The notes: generated from the letters alone by a model not told the origin. A stretch of DNA of 64,000 nt from Tetragonia tetragonoides (GCA_038025085.1 CM076144.1:1240001-1304000); one strand, 5' to 3'; positions 21,119 through 33,082 are shown, numbered from the stretch's first letter. Program-made: numbers and translations.

Positions 21119-22309
21119 GCCGTTTGGCTGGGGATAATGATTAAGGGGATAATGGAGCAAATTAAAGGTAAAATGGTAAGGTATAGTGGTGGTGAGTGTT
21201 ACACTCGAAAATAATCTACCGGGATATTTCGAATAGACCAATACTCAATTAAAAATATATTACGAAAATATATTATTGCTTATAAAATAAAGATAGTGGT
21301 TAAAATGGACAACTTCCATTATTTCCTACCACTACCCACTAATACACTAGCCATAGTAGTTATTTCCTACAAAAACTACCCAATTAAGCACTACCCATGA
21401 AGTGAATGTGTTAACCATTCAAAGAAGGATATGGGATAGTGGTTGACTACACTCCACCCATGATTGAATATTGGATGGTTACTGAAGGACCAATGACTCT
21501 CCTATTTTCCTATAAATAGGATCGACGGATCAATGAAGAAGATTAGACCAAATCTCACCGCAAAGATGTGTTTCCTTAGTTAGGAGTAGAGTAATGTCGT
21601 CTCTAGTGTAGTAGTAGTTTTAGGAGTAGATTAAACGTAATTTAGTGTATCATATTCCATTAAATCCTCCCGTTTGTACTTTGTCTACATCAATCGAATG
21701 AATGTCTTTTTTCTGAATTAATAGTATTCATACTCCCCTCGCACCCTCCTCGTTGCAGTAAAGGTATCAACGATCACAACTCAACGCCCAAAAGACCTTG
21801 TCGAATAGCAAGGTTGTCAACGTGATAGTCAACTTTGAACCACACATCGAAAAGCACTACCAACTCCCCGAAAAGGTCGAACAGTTGGTCGAGCTGTGCA
21901 TAGGTGTGAAATTCTATCAAGTGAGTATCACCGTTGATCGTGTCCACCGTCAACTCGGAGTTGGGGGTGGAACGGTAGGTTCGAACAGGGAACGACATGC
22001 TCTAAGATAGTTCTCGACCTTATTTAGGACATTTTTAAGGGCCGTAGGACTGCCCCTCACGGTTGCTTGTGACCCCTAAGTACCAAGCACATCAAGAGTG
22101 AGGGTAATGATTAATGGGGGGTAATGGAGAATATGAAGAAAAATAGGAGAAAGTCATTACTCTAAGGGGAGATGAGTTTCTATTATCCCCTAAATGAAAG
22201 GTAATCATTATCTTCCTTACAAAATCTAACCCCAATACCTCATATAGCTCTCATTTTAGCCTAAAAATTCATTATATTACCACCGTAATCATTACCCTCA
22301 ACCAATACA
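21119..22309. mobile_element. MITE interrupted by another insertion
   Basis: The left end GTTTGGCTGGGGATAATGATTA and right end, read in reverse complement, GTATTGGTTGAGGGTAATGA, match closely as inverted repeats. Internal text resumes on the right (GGGTAATGATTAATGGGGGG near 22103) in the same style as the left arm, showing that 21197-22097 was inserted later. Confidence 0.5.
21197..22097 (+). mobile_element. LTR-like insertion with primer-binding-like site
   Basis: Bases 21197-21756 begin TGTTACACTCG and end CCTCGTTGCA, carry a TATA-like CCTATAAATAGG at 21510-21521, and are followed by AAAGGTATCAACGATC, which resembles a Met-tRNA primer site. GAGTG occurs at both borders (21194-21198 and 22096-22100) and could be the target duplication. 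The 340 bp after the site hold short frames without a recognised domain, and no second LTR is present. It may be a truncated LTR or TRIM element. Confidence 0.45.
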
Positions 22310-22892
22310 GTAACTACTACTATAACTGCAATTAATTATCGATGAACAAACTTTCGTCTTATTTGATTACTGCCAATTTGTTTTTTTTGGGTTACAATTA
22401 TTGCCAATTTGTTAACTAATGCTGATTGAGCTAATTGTTCTGGTAGTTCACGTTCTATATACTTTATTACAAAACAGATTGTTTATGCGGGAAAGAATCT
22501 TTATCGTGACTTTGTGAGTAACAAACTTCCTACCATTTGTCAATTACTTTCAATGTCGATTGATGAATCTTAAACCGCTACCTATCCTTCACAGACTCAC
22601 TGTAGAACCGCAGATCCAAGGATTCGATTTTGCATCTGATAGAAGGACAAATCATAATTTTTAAAAAAATAAATTCGGTCTTGATATATTTTACTTTTAA
22701 ACCACTTGCCATCCTTCACAAAAGAAGTGGAGTTGAAAGTTGTGATTTAATCTAAAGGTTAGTTAGAACTTAGAAGTGTGAAACATATCCATAGTACAAG
22801 TAATATGTTTTTTTATTTGTTTGTTAAAATATATAAGAAAATCGGCTTCTTAAACCTGTTACGGAGTACATACATTAGAGGAAAGGTTGAGC
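22310..22892. other. Intergenic, no recognised feature
   Basis: AT-rich; some text (ACCGCTACCTATCCTTCACA near 22574 and ACCACTTGCCATCCTTCACA near 22701) repeats loosely in direct orientation. No coding signal. Confidence 0.35.
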
Positions 22893-23024
22893 CAAAAGGT
22901 CACAAAAATTTATATAAGGCGGGCTTAAGGTGAGACCCCCTTCAATAAGCATGACGTCATGTTTATGTCATTTTTAGCTATAAAAGAGGGCCTCACCTTA
23001 AGCCCGTTCATAGAAAACCTTTTG
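22893..23024. mobile_element. Foldback MITE, 'AAGCATGACGTCATG' family, member 1
   Basis: Inverted arms CGGGCTTAAGGTGAGACCCC (22919-22938) and GGGCCTCACCTTAAGCCCG (22988-23006) lie between outer CAAAAGGT and ACCTTTTG. The centre contains AAGCATGACGTCATGTTTAT. Related copies lie at 25278-25334 and 38242-38364. Confidence 0.6.
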
Positions 23025-23248
23025 TTTTCTTTTTAATAATAAATCATCCAGACCACAATTAAACAGTCTTATAGAGTAGCCCTTAAAAAGAGGAGCTCCT
23101 AATCGTTATTTCTTACCTTATTAAACAAAAAAATACATGAAGTATTACCTACCTTTTGCTCACAAGATATATAAGCTTCAACCTGGGCTATCTCCTTTCT
23201 TTTCTTTTTTAGTTTTTTTGGTTTCTTCTAGACTATCTTTCTACATAT

Positions 23249-24000
23249 AGGCCCGTATGGTATATCTTCTTCCAACTTCTACTTCTCTTCAGTAGCGAAA
23301 CCAGCAATTAAGTAAAGTAGGTTCAACCTCTTGTAATTTATAAGAGCATCTCCAATGCTAAAATCCCTTAATTGGGTTTTTAGGTGTGCCACATCATACA
23401 TGCAAAAACCCTCTTTTATGAACCCCTTTGTTCCAATGTTACAAACCTTCGAAAATCTCATATTAAGGGACCCAATATAGAAAAAGAACATACTAAAAAC
23501 ATAGTTTGTCTAGACAAACCACTTTGTAAAAACTATTAGGTTTTTAGGTTTGTCACTATGGAGTAAAGGTTTATTGGAAATGTTTTTTAACTTCACAAAC
23601 CTCTACAAAAACCTTGCATTGGAGATGCTCTAAGACAATTCTTTTTTCTTATATTACAAAAATTATTTTATAAAGGAATTTATATAAAAAAAAAATTCCA
23701 AGTGGATTAAGTGAAATACATTGTCCAAACAATGGATCTGCCACTGCTTCTCCTCCCAAATTTATTCTTGCTAACCCCCTTTTCATCCATTACCCCCTTC
23801 ATTTCCAACTTCTAAGAAGTTGAAATAAAGCTACAATTGGACTAGAAGGAGAAGTTACAAATTGTAGCTTCTCCTTCTCCTTTCACTTCTACCTTTATTT
23901 CAACTTCTAAATTTTGGAGGTGAAGATAGGAGTGGATGAAAATAGTGGCAAATTTGGGAAGAGAAGTTGAATTTGTAAAAGTTAGACTAAACGGGCTTAT
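23249..24000. mobile_element. MITE host element with CTTCTACTTCTC-type arms
   Basis: The left end GGCCCGTATGGTATATCTTC and the right end (reverse complement) AAGCCCGTTTAGTCTAAC form a weak inverted repeat, and inner arms on both sides are built of CAACTTCTAC/CTTCTC motifs. The Tourist-like element at 23344-23630 lies inside it. Borders are approximate. Confidence 0.45.
23344..23630. mobile_element. Tourist-like MITE (287 bp), nested
   Basis: Terminal inverted repeat GAGCATCTCCAATGC is perfect at both ends (23344-23358 and 23616-23630). TAA flanks both sides (23341-23343, 23631-23633). This is the standard structure of PIF/Harbinger-derived MITEs. Confidence 0.85.
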
Positions 24001-24872
24001 AGAATCATAAAATAAGCATTGATATATATCTTCAACGACTTCAAGTTGAAGACCTGTCAACTTCAAGTGAACGCGTACGACAATAATGGCACTCCAGTAT
24101 TTAATTATCAAATTGTACTCCAGTATTTAGAGATGAGATTTTCTCCAAACAATTACTGCGGGCTGCGGTATTGGTCTTTTATGATTAATTGGAGGGGCAT
24201 TTGAGTAATTTCTCTTAATATAAAACAAAAAAGAACTTAATCTCAAACACTCTAATCGTAAGAGTTGTTAAATCGCATGTATGCATTCAAAAGTTTGATT
24301 TGAAGTTTGCTTGTACTTGCAAACATCATTGGTTTAGTTTCTCACTCAAATTAATACAAACAAATCATTCGAGTGTTTTCTTTTAACATAGGACACAAAA
24401 TAACTCCATCTTTAACAAGTCATCGTAGAGGATCTCATCTCTAGTATTCAGGGACCGACAATCACCAAGCCCAAACAACTATTACCGGGCTGGTCATATG
24501 GGCAAATGATTCATTCAACAGTCGAATCCATTCTCCAGATCTGTTGACACTCGACAGTTTGACAGCTATATATGCATAAAGAACAGTGGAAAACCACCCT
24601 GATCCGACAAAATTAGAAGCAGACAACCAACTAACAAAGAGATATCCATTAATTAAATTGGTTGCACACGGGTTGCTCGAAATAAAATTAGCCGTTTAAT
24701 ACATTCTGATTCTTTAAATCCAATTAGTATTTAAGAGCATCAAATTAGTACTAGAACTTGAATGTGCCCTGTAAATCCTAGAGCTTAAGACTTCATTTAA
24801 TCCAATTAGTATTTAAGAGTGGACAAGATGAAGTTGTGATCAAGAAGGTATGTGTAGAACGAAATTAGCAAA
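24001..24872. other. Intergenic upstream of ankyrin gene 3
   Basis: AT-rich, with the directly repeated phrase AATCCAATTAGTATTTAAGA at about 24717 and 24796. It should include the promoter and leader of ankyrin gene 3. No gene recognised. Confidence 0.4.
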
Positions 24873-27800
24873 ATGAACGCGGAAGAAACGAGGACAGATG
24901 ATGATGAGGCTTGGTTTACTCCAAAGCTCCCCGGTTGGTGGGGTTGTCCTCTTGATTTGTTGTCCGGTGAGCCTCTCCATTACCCTTACTTATAGTTATA
25001 CTTCTTATAGATAGCCTCTAATTTATGCTGTATTTGTTGCTTCAGTTGGGATCCTCTACCGTTGATAAAAGAACAGTAGAGTACTTCTTGTAAAATTTTC
25101 TACCGTTGGATTAGAGGAAGTGGGCTTTTGACCATTAGATGGAGGGGGTGAGTTTTTTGAAAGGAGAGAGATAAAGAGAGAAAGGAACATTAGAGTGCTC
25201 TAAGAGTAGAGGATCCAAATTGTTGTTGCTGAAATGAGCTTCTATCTATACTTCTTAAACATAAGAGCAATACTATTACAAAAGGTCTCCTCATGCTTGT
25301 TTGAGGGCCCTCAAGCCTCATACAAGTTTTTGTGTATTACAATTACAGTCTTTGAGACGGATAATTGATTAGGTTTCAACTTACTGATACGGGTATTTTA
25401 AAAGAAGAATGGAAAAAAAAAGAAGGAAACAAAATTGGAGGGAAATTGAAGAGATTTGAAATGAAAGCTTAGTACTAATATGTTTGTGGCGTTTATAATT
25501 TGACATTTGTAAAACCAAATTTTGCAGTAACCACCTTAATTGATTTGTTTTGGAGTACTATATATAATTTCATCCGGACATTCTAAAATAACAAATTTGA
25601 AACATGAAAACTAAATTTGGCACCAAATAAGATATATTAACTCCTACAATCTGCTAGCTACAATATGATCTTATGAGTTATGAGTTATGAGTTATGAGTT
25701 ATGAGTTATGACACATTGATTATATATACTGGTAGATAGTGTAATCTGATTGAGTTTGTTATTTTGTACTGACCTTTGAAATAGATGATAGATGGCAAGA
25801 TTACTTGGCTTATGGTGTACCTTTGTATCAAGCCGCTCTAAGAGGTGACTGGGAAGCTGCAAGACAAATCTTTCACTTACATCCACTAAGCATTACTGCG
25901 AGAATTACGAAACAAAGAGACACAGTCTTGCACATCGCGGCAGCAGCAAGACAGACTGACTTTGTGGTAGAGCTAGTCAAGTATATGATTTCTAAGAATC
26001 AAGTAACATACATAGATGATTTGGCTTTGCGAAACAAAGTCAGAAACACGGCTCTTTGCCTGGCAGCAGCATCTGGCACTGTCGGAATTGCAAAAGTGAT
26101 GGTTGAAGCACATCCTGGCTTGCCTTTGATCCGTGGACATTCAGGCGTCACACCACTCCACATGGCTGCCCTGTTTGGACATAGGGAGATGACTTTGTAT
26201 CTCTGGGGACTTATACGTGATGGTGATCTCACTGAAAAAGAGCTGATTGCCCTATTCATTAGTACTCTAAAGACTGCTCATTTACACGGTATGTATGGAA
26301 AGAATGAATGTGCCTGTTGGGTTGCCCACCCGATGAGTCAACCAATCCTTCATCCTATAAAATAATGTTTCGATTCTTTCCAAAATAGAGTACTAGTATT
26401 TCTGTAATTAACATTTAACAGTCACACGAAATACACAGACGTGGCGCTGGATATCCTGCAACGACACTCTGACTTGGCCATTGCCCGAGATGAGCACGAA
26501 GGGACACCTCTTCATGTTCTTGCTCGAAAGTCTACCAAGGGCACTGGAAGGCAGCCAGCAGGCATTTGGAGACGATGCTCTGATATATGTGGGTTATTGT
26601 CTTCGTTTATTTATTTCTCACTTAAAGTAACAACATATAAGCCATTAGCCATGCAACAGTTTGTTACTGAAATATTAGAAAATTTTCGCAGTTGGCAGCA
26701 AATGTGGAGGTTATACCCAAGATACAGTGCAATTGGTAGAAGGTATATGGGACCAGGTGAAACAGAGAAGTCAGGATGAGATATCGGATCTATTGGGAAA
26801 TCCTTGGCGGCTGCTATTTGTAGCCGTACAGGAAGGCAATGTGGAGTTCCTAACCATACTAATCCGCTCTTATCCTGATTTACTATGGAAGGTTGATGAC
26901 TATCATCGAACCATATTTCATGTGGCAGTCATACATCGTCAGGAAGAGATTTTCCGGCTAATATATGAGATAGGAGCCATTAAGGATTTGTTGGCAGCCT
27001 ACACAGACAAAGAAAAGAACAGCATGCTTCACTTGGCTGCTATGTTACCATCTTCTGATAGACTTAACTGCATATCAGGGGCAGCTCTTCAGATGCAACG
27101 AGAGATGTTGTGGTTTAAGGTGATTCTTTTTCTCTGATCTTCACAAGATATCTTGCAATTGGATTGGGTGGGTGACATCATAACAGAATAACTGTTAGTT
27201 AGGCTATATGATCTTTAGTTTACGACGAAAACTATCTAACAGCAATTATTGCATGTTACTCCCAGGAGATTGAAGATCTTGTGCAGCCTCAATTTGCTGC
27301 AGCTAAAAACGCTCAAGGGAAAACACCAAGAGAATTATTTACGGAACAGCACCAAGACTTGCGAAAAAGAGGAGAGAAATGGATGACAAAGACAGCGTCT
27401 TCATGTAGTGTGGTTGCAGCTCTAATCGCATCTGTGGTGTTTGGAGCCACATGGAAGGTGTCAACTAGTGACTTCACTGCTTCGTCGTCTGTTCATGGTG
27501 TACTGTATTGGCTGTTCGCGATTTCTGATGGGCTGTCTTTGGTAGCATCCACTGCCTCCATCTTAATGTTCTTGTCCATCCTAACTTCGACTTATGCGGA
27601 GGAAGATTTTCGGAAATCTTTGCCTCTCAAGCTAATGATAGGCCTCATGTTGCTCTTCATCTCCATAGGCAACATGATGATGGCCTTTACCGCGGCTTTC
27701 AGCATAATTTTTAAGCATGGCTTCCTATGGGTTGGTACTTCTATCTTATCCTGTCTCCCTATCATAGTATTCGGGTTTCAAATCTTCCCTCTCTTACGGG

Positions 27801-27874
27801 ACGTTTATTCTTCAACAATAGGATCCAATGTCCTTTTCAAACCTCAACACCTTCTTTTTCAGTCAACTTGTTGA
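24873..27874 (+). CDS. Ankyrin-repeat/PGG membrane protein gene 3 (594 aa)
   Basis: Exons 24873-24966, 25785-26288, 26439-26588, 26692-27119 and 27266-27874 join with the same phases (1,1,1,0) as the other two paralogues. Ankyrin repeats: LYQAALRGDWEAARQI, VRNTALCLAAASGTV, VTPLHMAALFGHREM in exon 2, GTPLHVLARK in exon 3, and LLFVAVQEGNVEFL, RTIFHVAVIHRQEEIF and SMLHLAAMLP in exon 4. The exon 4/5 text ALQMQREMLWFK|EIEDLVQPQ is closest to gene 2. Exon 5 encodes the linker KTPRELFTEQHQDLRKRGEKW and the PGG domain with four membrane helices (TASSCSVVAALIASVVFGA onward), ending with SNVLFKPQHLLFQSTC. Gene 3 is closer to gene 2 than to gene 1 throughout exons 4-5, so a later duplication probably produced genes 2 and 3. 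Intron 1 (818 bp) holds two MITE remnants and a 7-bp tandem repeat. Confidence 0.9.
25046..25222. mobile_element. Short foldback element in intron 1 of ankyrin gene 3
   Basis: TTGGGATCCTCTACCGTT at the left and, in reverse complement, TTTGGATCCTCTACTCTT at the right form inverted ends, with a second CTACCGTTGGATTAGAGG inside. Probably a MITE; borders and target duplication are not certain. Confidence 0.45.
25278..25334. mobile_element. Foldback MITE family, member 2 (deleted copy)
   Basis: ACAAAAGGTCTCCTCATGCTTG followed by TTTGAGGGCCCTCAAGCCTCATACAAGTTTTTGTG corresponds to the outer left end joined to the right half of member 3 at 38242-38364. The left arm is missing, so this is an internal-deletion derivative. 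Confidence 0.55.
25671..25711 (+). repeat. Seven-base tandem repeat (TGAGTTA)n
   Basis: Five to six uninterrupted units of ATGAGTT lie in intron 1 of ankyrin gene 3, about 75 bp before exon 2. Likely a length-polymorphic minisatellite. Confidence 0.9.
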
Positions 27875-28135
27875 ACTTGTCAATCAATTTATTTGATGAC
27901 CTTAGATTCCTGTTTCTGATTATTCTACTGTACTATTGTAGACTAACCAGCACAAATTCACTGGTTATAATTCTGCCAACAGAAAAAAAAAAAAAAAAAA
28001 AGAAATGAAAAAGAAACACAAGTTGGGTAAGTTACTCAAGTGTATCAATTAATTTAAAGCCTGCATAGAATTAGAAAATCCAAGCCTACAAAAATAAAAT
28101 TTGGACATCAACAAGAAGTCGGCTCATTTCAATTT

Positions 28136-29482
28136 TCAGCCAAAACTCAACCGGGAAGAAGTGGAGGAAATCATTGAAGGCCAACATGGATGTACAAGCA
28201 CAAAGATACCGCGTGTTCCTAAAGAGAAAGTCGAGTCTCCCAGGCATTTACTAACCACTTCAAGTGATCTTCTTGACACATTACACATCACTATTAAGTT
28301 ATCAAATCTCAAGTACAATATCTCGCCATCACTTGGATGGAAAGCCAGCACCTCTGCTGTCAAATACCTAAAATTGGGAGAATGTTGATGATCAGAAAAC
28401 ACCATCTGCTTAAGAGCAACTTTGTACTCCAAGTCCCAATCGCCAGTGGCATAATCTTGGAGTTTCCAGACTACCAGCATACGACTTAGGCACCCTCCTG
28501 CAATTTGGGAAACTTTGAGATGCTCTTGACATGATCCTACGCAGATGGCCATGTCAGAGTTCAACTCAAATGGCAGATCAATGACTTTGCATGATCCCTT
28601 AGAACCTTCATAGGGATCAAACACGACAATGATATCACCATTGACTAGCCAATGCAGCTTGTTCTTAAAGCTGACAGCATCAGGCTTGAACTGCCATGTT
28701 CGTGCAAAACTTCTTGAAAAAGAAGTTACCATGAACTTACTCCACACACTCATCTCAGAGCAAAACACCTCTACCTCGAATTGGTTAATACCAGAACGCA
28801 AGTACAGCTCAGGAATTCGAACCACCTTATAGCTGAAGTGAGAAGCCGGATTTCCTGAGGTAATGAAACCAATTGCAGTGTCTGCCACCCTATGGCTGCT
28901 TGGAGCAGCTGGTAGGGCGAGCCACTGCTTGGTTAGAGGATTGCAAACATAATATAGCCCTTGCAGTAAGACTTTTGGGTCATAGCAGAGCAAGAGATCT
29001 TTGCTGGAAGCAACCACCCAAATTGGCTGGGATTCCCATGGCCGAAAGCAAGGGAGAAAATCTAGGTTAAAGCCCTGGGATTGCAGAACTGGGTGGTTCG
29101 AAATTGCATGGACTTTGCGACGCAGACTTTCGGTTAGATGGTGATGCCAATAATTGAACTCATACACAAGGGTAAAGGGCAAGGAGTAATTACTAACATG
29201 ACACTGCTGGTCATGGTAACGGATGAAGCTCCGGAGGAAGCAAGAGTCCGAAAGCAGAGAGAACCAGCGTTTACAGACTGATTTGGCTTGAAGAGCTGAT
29301 TGGCAAGGGAGTCTCTGAAGAATCTCAACTAATGGGCAGTCTGTGAGGATGTTGTTGATGTTCACAGAAGAATTGTTTGGTGAGTTTGTGAACAATGCTT
29401 GCAGAATTGATGATGATAGTTGGTTTGTTACACAATGAGTAACAGGCAACTGGGCTGTGCAACCTGAGCTTAACGTGCCCAT
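28136..29482 (-). CDS. F-box protein (448 aa), single exon
   Basis: One uninterrupted frame; the first true ATG is at 29482 (the upstream part of the open frame starts only at a TTG). Residues about 40-85 form an F-box (NNILTDCPLVEILQRLPCQS followed by ALQAKSVCKRWFSLLSD), the segment that binds SKP1 in SCF ubiquitin ligases. The remaining 360 residues match the plant F-box-associated pattern: SSKDLLLCYDP, YYVCNPLTKQWLALP, FEVEVFCSEMSVWSKFMV, NKLHWLVNGDIIVVFDPY, LVVWKLQDYATGDWDLEYKV and EVLAFHPSDGEILYLRF. The substrate is unknown. Its 3' end faces ankyrin gene 3 (convergent, 261 bp apart). A decayed relative lies 4.5 kb to the right. F-box genes of this type are often intronless, which fits. 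Confidence 0.88.
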   Translation of the reverse strand: MGTLSSGCTAQLPVTHCVTNQLSSSILQALFTNSPNNSSVNINNILTDCPLVEILQRLPCQSALQAKSVCKRWFSLLSDSCFLRSFIRYHDQQCHVSNYSLPFTLVYEFNYWHHHLTESLRRKVHAISNHPVLQSQGFNLDFLPCFRPWESQPIWVVASSKDLLLCYDPKVLLQGLYYVCNPLTKQWLALPAAPSSHRVADTAIGFITSGNPASHFSYKVVRIPELYLRSGINQFEVEVFCSEMSVWSKFMVTSFSRSFARTWQFKPDAVSFKNKLHWLVNGDIIVVFDPYEGSKGSCKVIDLPFELNSDMAICVGSCQEHLKVSQIAGGCLSRMLVVWKLQDYATGDWDLEYKVALKQMVFSDHQHSPNFRYLTAEVLAFHPSDGEILYLRFDNLIVMCNVSRRSLEVVSKCLGDSTFSLGTRGIFVLVHPCWPSMISSTSSRLSFG

Positions 29483-30362
29483 GTATTTTTGAACACTCAA
29501 ACCATTTTGTCAAATATTGTATCTTCTGTTAGCTATTTAACTGTATACTTGACTTGTGATTGATAATTTTCTTTAATTTTGCACATACGTGCTCGCCAGC
29601 TTGTAGGCTTAGCTTATGCATAATCATGCTCGCCTCGATCATAAAACTAAAACTAAAACTACAACTAGAACTAGATTTGATATTTTCTTCTTTTGCTTAA
29701 AATATGTGATTAGAGACTAATCAGATGACTTAGACAAGGGAACCACTCTCCGTGGAGGTCACTTATTGGTTCGTAACTAGTAGAATATTCTTGATGAATG
29801 TGCAATTAATTACTCTTACTCCTATTATCTTACTCAACATTGCAATTATTTCAGGATGGAGTATACATTTTGTTATGCCGTTTACTATATATCAATGTTT
29901 AGAAAATAGCTACTACATCGTCACCATTTACCTCGTTCACGGCCGCCTTACAGAATAATCTGTAGTTCCCTAGTAGCAGATGAAGAGGGCACAAGATACT
30001 ACTGAGTGATTCACTCATTTGACCAATTGAGCAAGCATCAGGTAAATTGACAGAAACCTGTTACCAACAAGCAGGCAGGATAAATTAACTGGGACTCGGA
30101 TTAGCAAATTCATTCATTTACAAGATTGTCTAACAAGTATGAAGTTTCCACAAATTCTGTTTCTATATACTTGGCACTGGAAAAATCACCTCATCCAAAA
30201 ACCAGATAAGAAGCACAGCAGGAGAATCTCTATAACCCAAAAAGCTTCTCCGTGGAATCGCACTTCTGTGATTATAAACTTCAATGTACACCAGTTACAG
30301 GAAACAGAGAACATGAAAGGTCAGTGTCCGAAAAGAACATCTTCTATCTTGTGTGCATCTGC
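29483..30362. other. Intergenic: F-box promoter and 3' flank of PSRP1
   Basis: Contains the expected 5' flank of the minus-strand F-box gene and the 3' UTR of PSRP1. A short AAAACTAAAACT-type repeat lies near 29643-29672. No further gene seen. Confidence 0.45.
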
Positions 30363-33082
30363 CTATTCAGCCAAGGAGGGTTCTTTGTCGAGTTGTACAG
30401 GCAAAGGCTCCACCTTCTCTACCTTGCCTTCCTTTTTGGGAATAATAAGCCCATATCCTCCCTCTTTCCTTTTGTATAATATGTTAATCTCACCTGGATT
30501 AATGTGAATAGAGAACTCAATATATATATTGACAAGCTGGCAGCAAAGTAATTGAAAAAACTACGAGGTGAAAGATAGCATACCAGTTTCTTCATTGCGG
30601 AAAGCATAGAAGTCATGATCAACATTTTCAAGCTGTTCAACGGCTTCAGTGACTGTCAGAGGTGGCATATCAAAGTACTTTGTACGTACAATCTGAAGCA
30701 AAGTATTCAAAAGTAAGATAAAAGTACTACTTAAAGATTATACATTGAAAACAAATACTTTCTGCTACAATAGAATGGGAAACAAGTGCAGTTGACCCCA
30801 TGGATAAACTATCAAATTTCGCATTAGCTAGCTCAAATGAAGAGTCTATGATGTGGACATTAAGAAAAAAGATATTATTGAACAAGTGACTTATCTAACA
30901 CAATAGCTCCCCCTCACAACCCCCTCCGCCCCCCCCCCCCCCCAATGGATATGCCATTACATTTTTTTCAGAAGGAATATGCAAAGTGCCATTAGGGAAA
31001 GAAAAGAAATCTACCACATAAGAAATTCTTCATTACCGTTCCGTTTCACCTGTCTTTGGGTGGATGAGGTGCTGGGGACTGGGGAGTAGGTATAGCAACA
31101 AGCAAACTAGCACAATACACACCATGCATTTTCATAAGCACATGTGTTAACGATATTTATCCTAAGAAGTGTGAAACAAAACAACGAATGCATACAGGCA
31201 ATGCAAGCATCACCTCAGGAATAGAAGATACAATGTGCCACAAGGAAAGAAGACTTTAAGTATGCATCAAACCAACCTCTTCAATGAAGTCATTGTCATC
31301 TTCAATTGGAGCTGTTTCCACTTCCTTCTCTAGAGGAGCTGCCTCATCCTCCTCTATGGGTAATCTTATTATCTCAGGCTCTCTCACCTTCAAACGGTGG
31401 AACCCTTTCATGTGGCGACCATGGTCAGATTCCTTGTCCTTGATCTTTCTCAATTTCCTATGTATAACTGAGGAGACCATATCAATACTCCCATAGAGGC
31501 TCTCGGCATCCTCCTCTGCTCGAATCACCCCATGCTTCTTGGTAAATAAGGTGACCTAAAATTGTAGATTCTGTAAATACAACTATGATCATCTAAAATA
31601 CACAAAGCAGCATAATGATTACTATGAGGTGAAAACGGGTACCTCGCATCTCCTTAGCTTTGGCCCTTTGCCAAACTCTCCACCTCGAGCAGACAAACGT
31701 ACATCCACTTCCCTCACCAAATGGCTATGGTTCCTAATAGATTTTCCGACCTTTTCTTCCACATGACTCCTAACATTATCATTTAACTATACACACAAAT
31801 TCATAAAGTCAGATTTCCATTCACAAGAAAGTATCAACAGCTTAATTTGTTGATTGACATAAATATTTAACTTCTTCAAATTTTCCTCTAGAATTTCATT
31901 ACACTCGAAACGTGTAACAAACAAAACAATCAAAGCAGAACCAAAACAATTGCATCTTCAACCACCCACAATAACTTGCTCTTCATCTATCTCAAAAAGA
32001 GATTCAAACTCACATAGACTAGACAGAGAGTTTGACAAGAAGATGAAGAATTAGTTAACAGTAGCAACCAGAAAATTTGAACTCATCATGCCATCTAAAC
32101 AACAGAGAGTTGCTCATAGTCATGGATGCATCAGGGGTGAGTGTGGTAAAAACAACAGCAACATTTGATTAGAATCACAATATTTAACCAATATCTGCTA
32201 GGTAGAGAGCTAGTAGTAAACTATTCCATTCCGCTAGTTAGTCAAAAACTTTTTAACTGTAGTGTAGGGAGGACTCTATCTTGTTGAATTTAAGGAAACA
32301 TATGCACAAACTACAAAAGGATATGACTTGAACGCTTCAAAACATACAAAAATCCATGCAAACTAGTAGAATCATACCCTTTTCTGACTATACATGCCAG
32401 ACAACATTCCTATTAGCATAAGCCATAATGAGAAAGTGTACATCTACTATTTTCACTTTTTTTTGGCCCAGCTGCTAGAGTATGTCTGGATCTAACAACA
32501 AACCAACTATACCCAAATATCATCTACCCTCTTTATTCTACCAACACATAATGTAAACATCCAAAATTCCAACTAATCAATTTTGCCCAACTCAACTTTT
32601 AAAATGGCCTACCAATCAAGATCCAAAAGCCCAAGCCTTTAATAAATTACAATACTACAGAATGAACTACAACAAAAAATCAGCCAAAAACTTCCAAAGG
32701 AGAAAAAAATAAACAAATCTACCCAGAATTCAGAAATGACTGGCTATTCAAATACTTCAATGAGGGGAAAAAAAAAGTTGGGCCTTGAAGAATTTAAAAG
32801 GAAATTTACCTCAAGATTGCGGCTTTGGAGGATAAGTTGAACAGAAGACAAAGGACCATCCCAAGACATACAAACAACGGGCAATTTCATGTGTTGTATA
32901 GTCTTTATAGAAGCTACTACAGGCTTGAAATTGTTTAATGAAGAAGGGTTAATGAAGCTTGAACCAAGGGAAGACAGGTTACATAACTGGGGTTTAGTGG
33001 GTGCTGAGAAATTGATGGAATTTGAGAGAGAATGTGAGAGATTTGGATGCATGTTAATGGCTAAAGCACATAAAGTTGCCAT
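30363..33082 (-). CDS. PSRP1: Plastid ribosome hibernation factor PSRP1 (long HPF), 311 aa
   Basis: Five exons on the minus strand: 32810-33082, 31643-31786, 31277-31555, 30584-30692 and 30363-30493, all with GT-AG borders and matching phases. The protein has a Ser/Asn-rich chloroplast transit peptide (about 65 residues, [17 protein letters not shown] start), then [20 protein letters not shown] and the S30AE/YfiA-like domain ([58 protein letters not shown]). An acidic linker ([20 protein letters not shown]) leads to the C-terminal HPF dimerisation domain ([45 protein letters not shown]). Long HPFs bind the 30S decoding region and inactivate or pair ribosomes under stress or in the dark. I recognise close similarity to spinach PSRP1 (302 aa by memory). 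Introns 1 and 3 are the largest (about 1.0 and 0.6 kb). No defect seen. Confidence 0.95.

Noticed and set aside
21774..22010. Opposed frames of 70-74 codons as genes
   Set aside because: They overlap each other on opposite strands inside the LTR-like insertion and show no recognisable gag or other domain.
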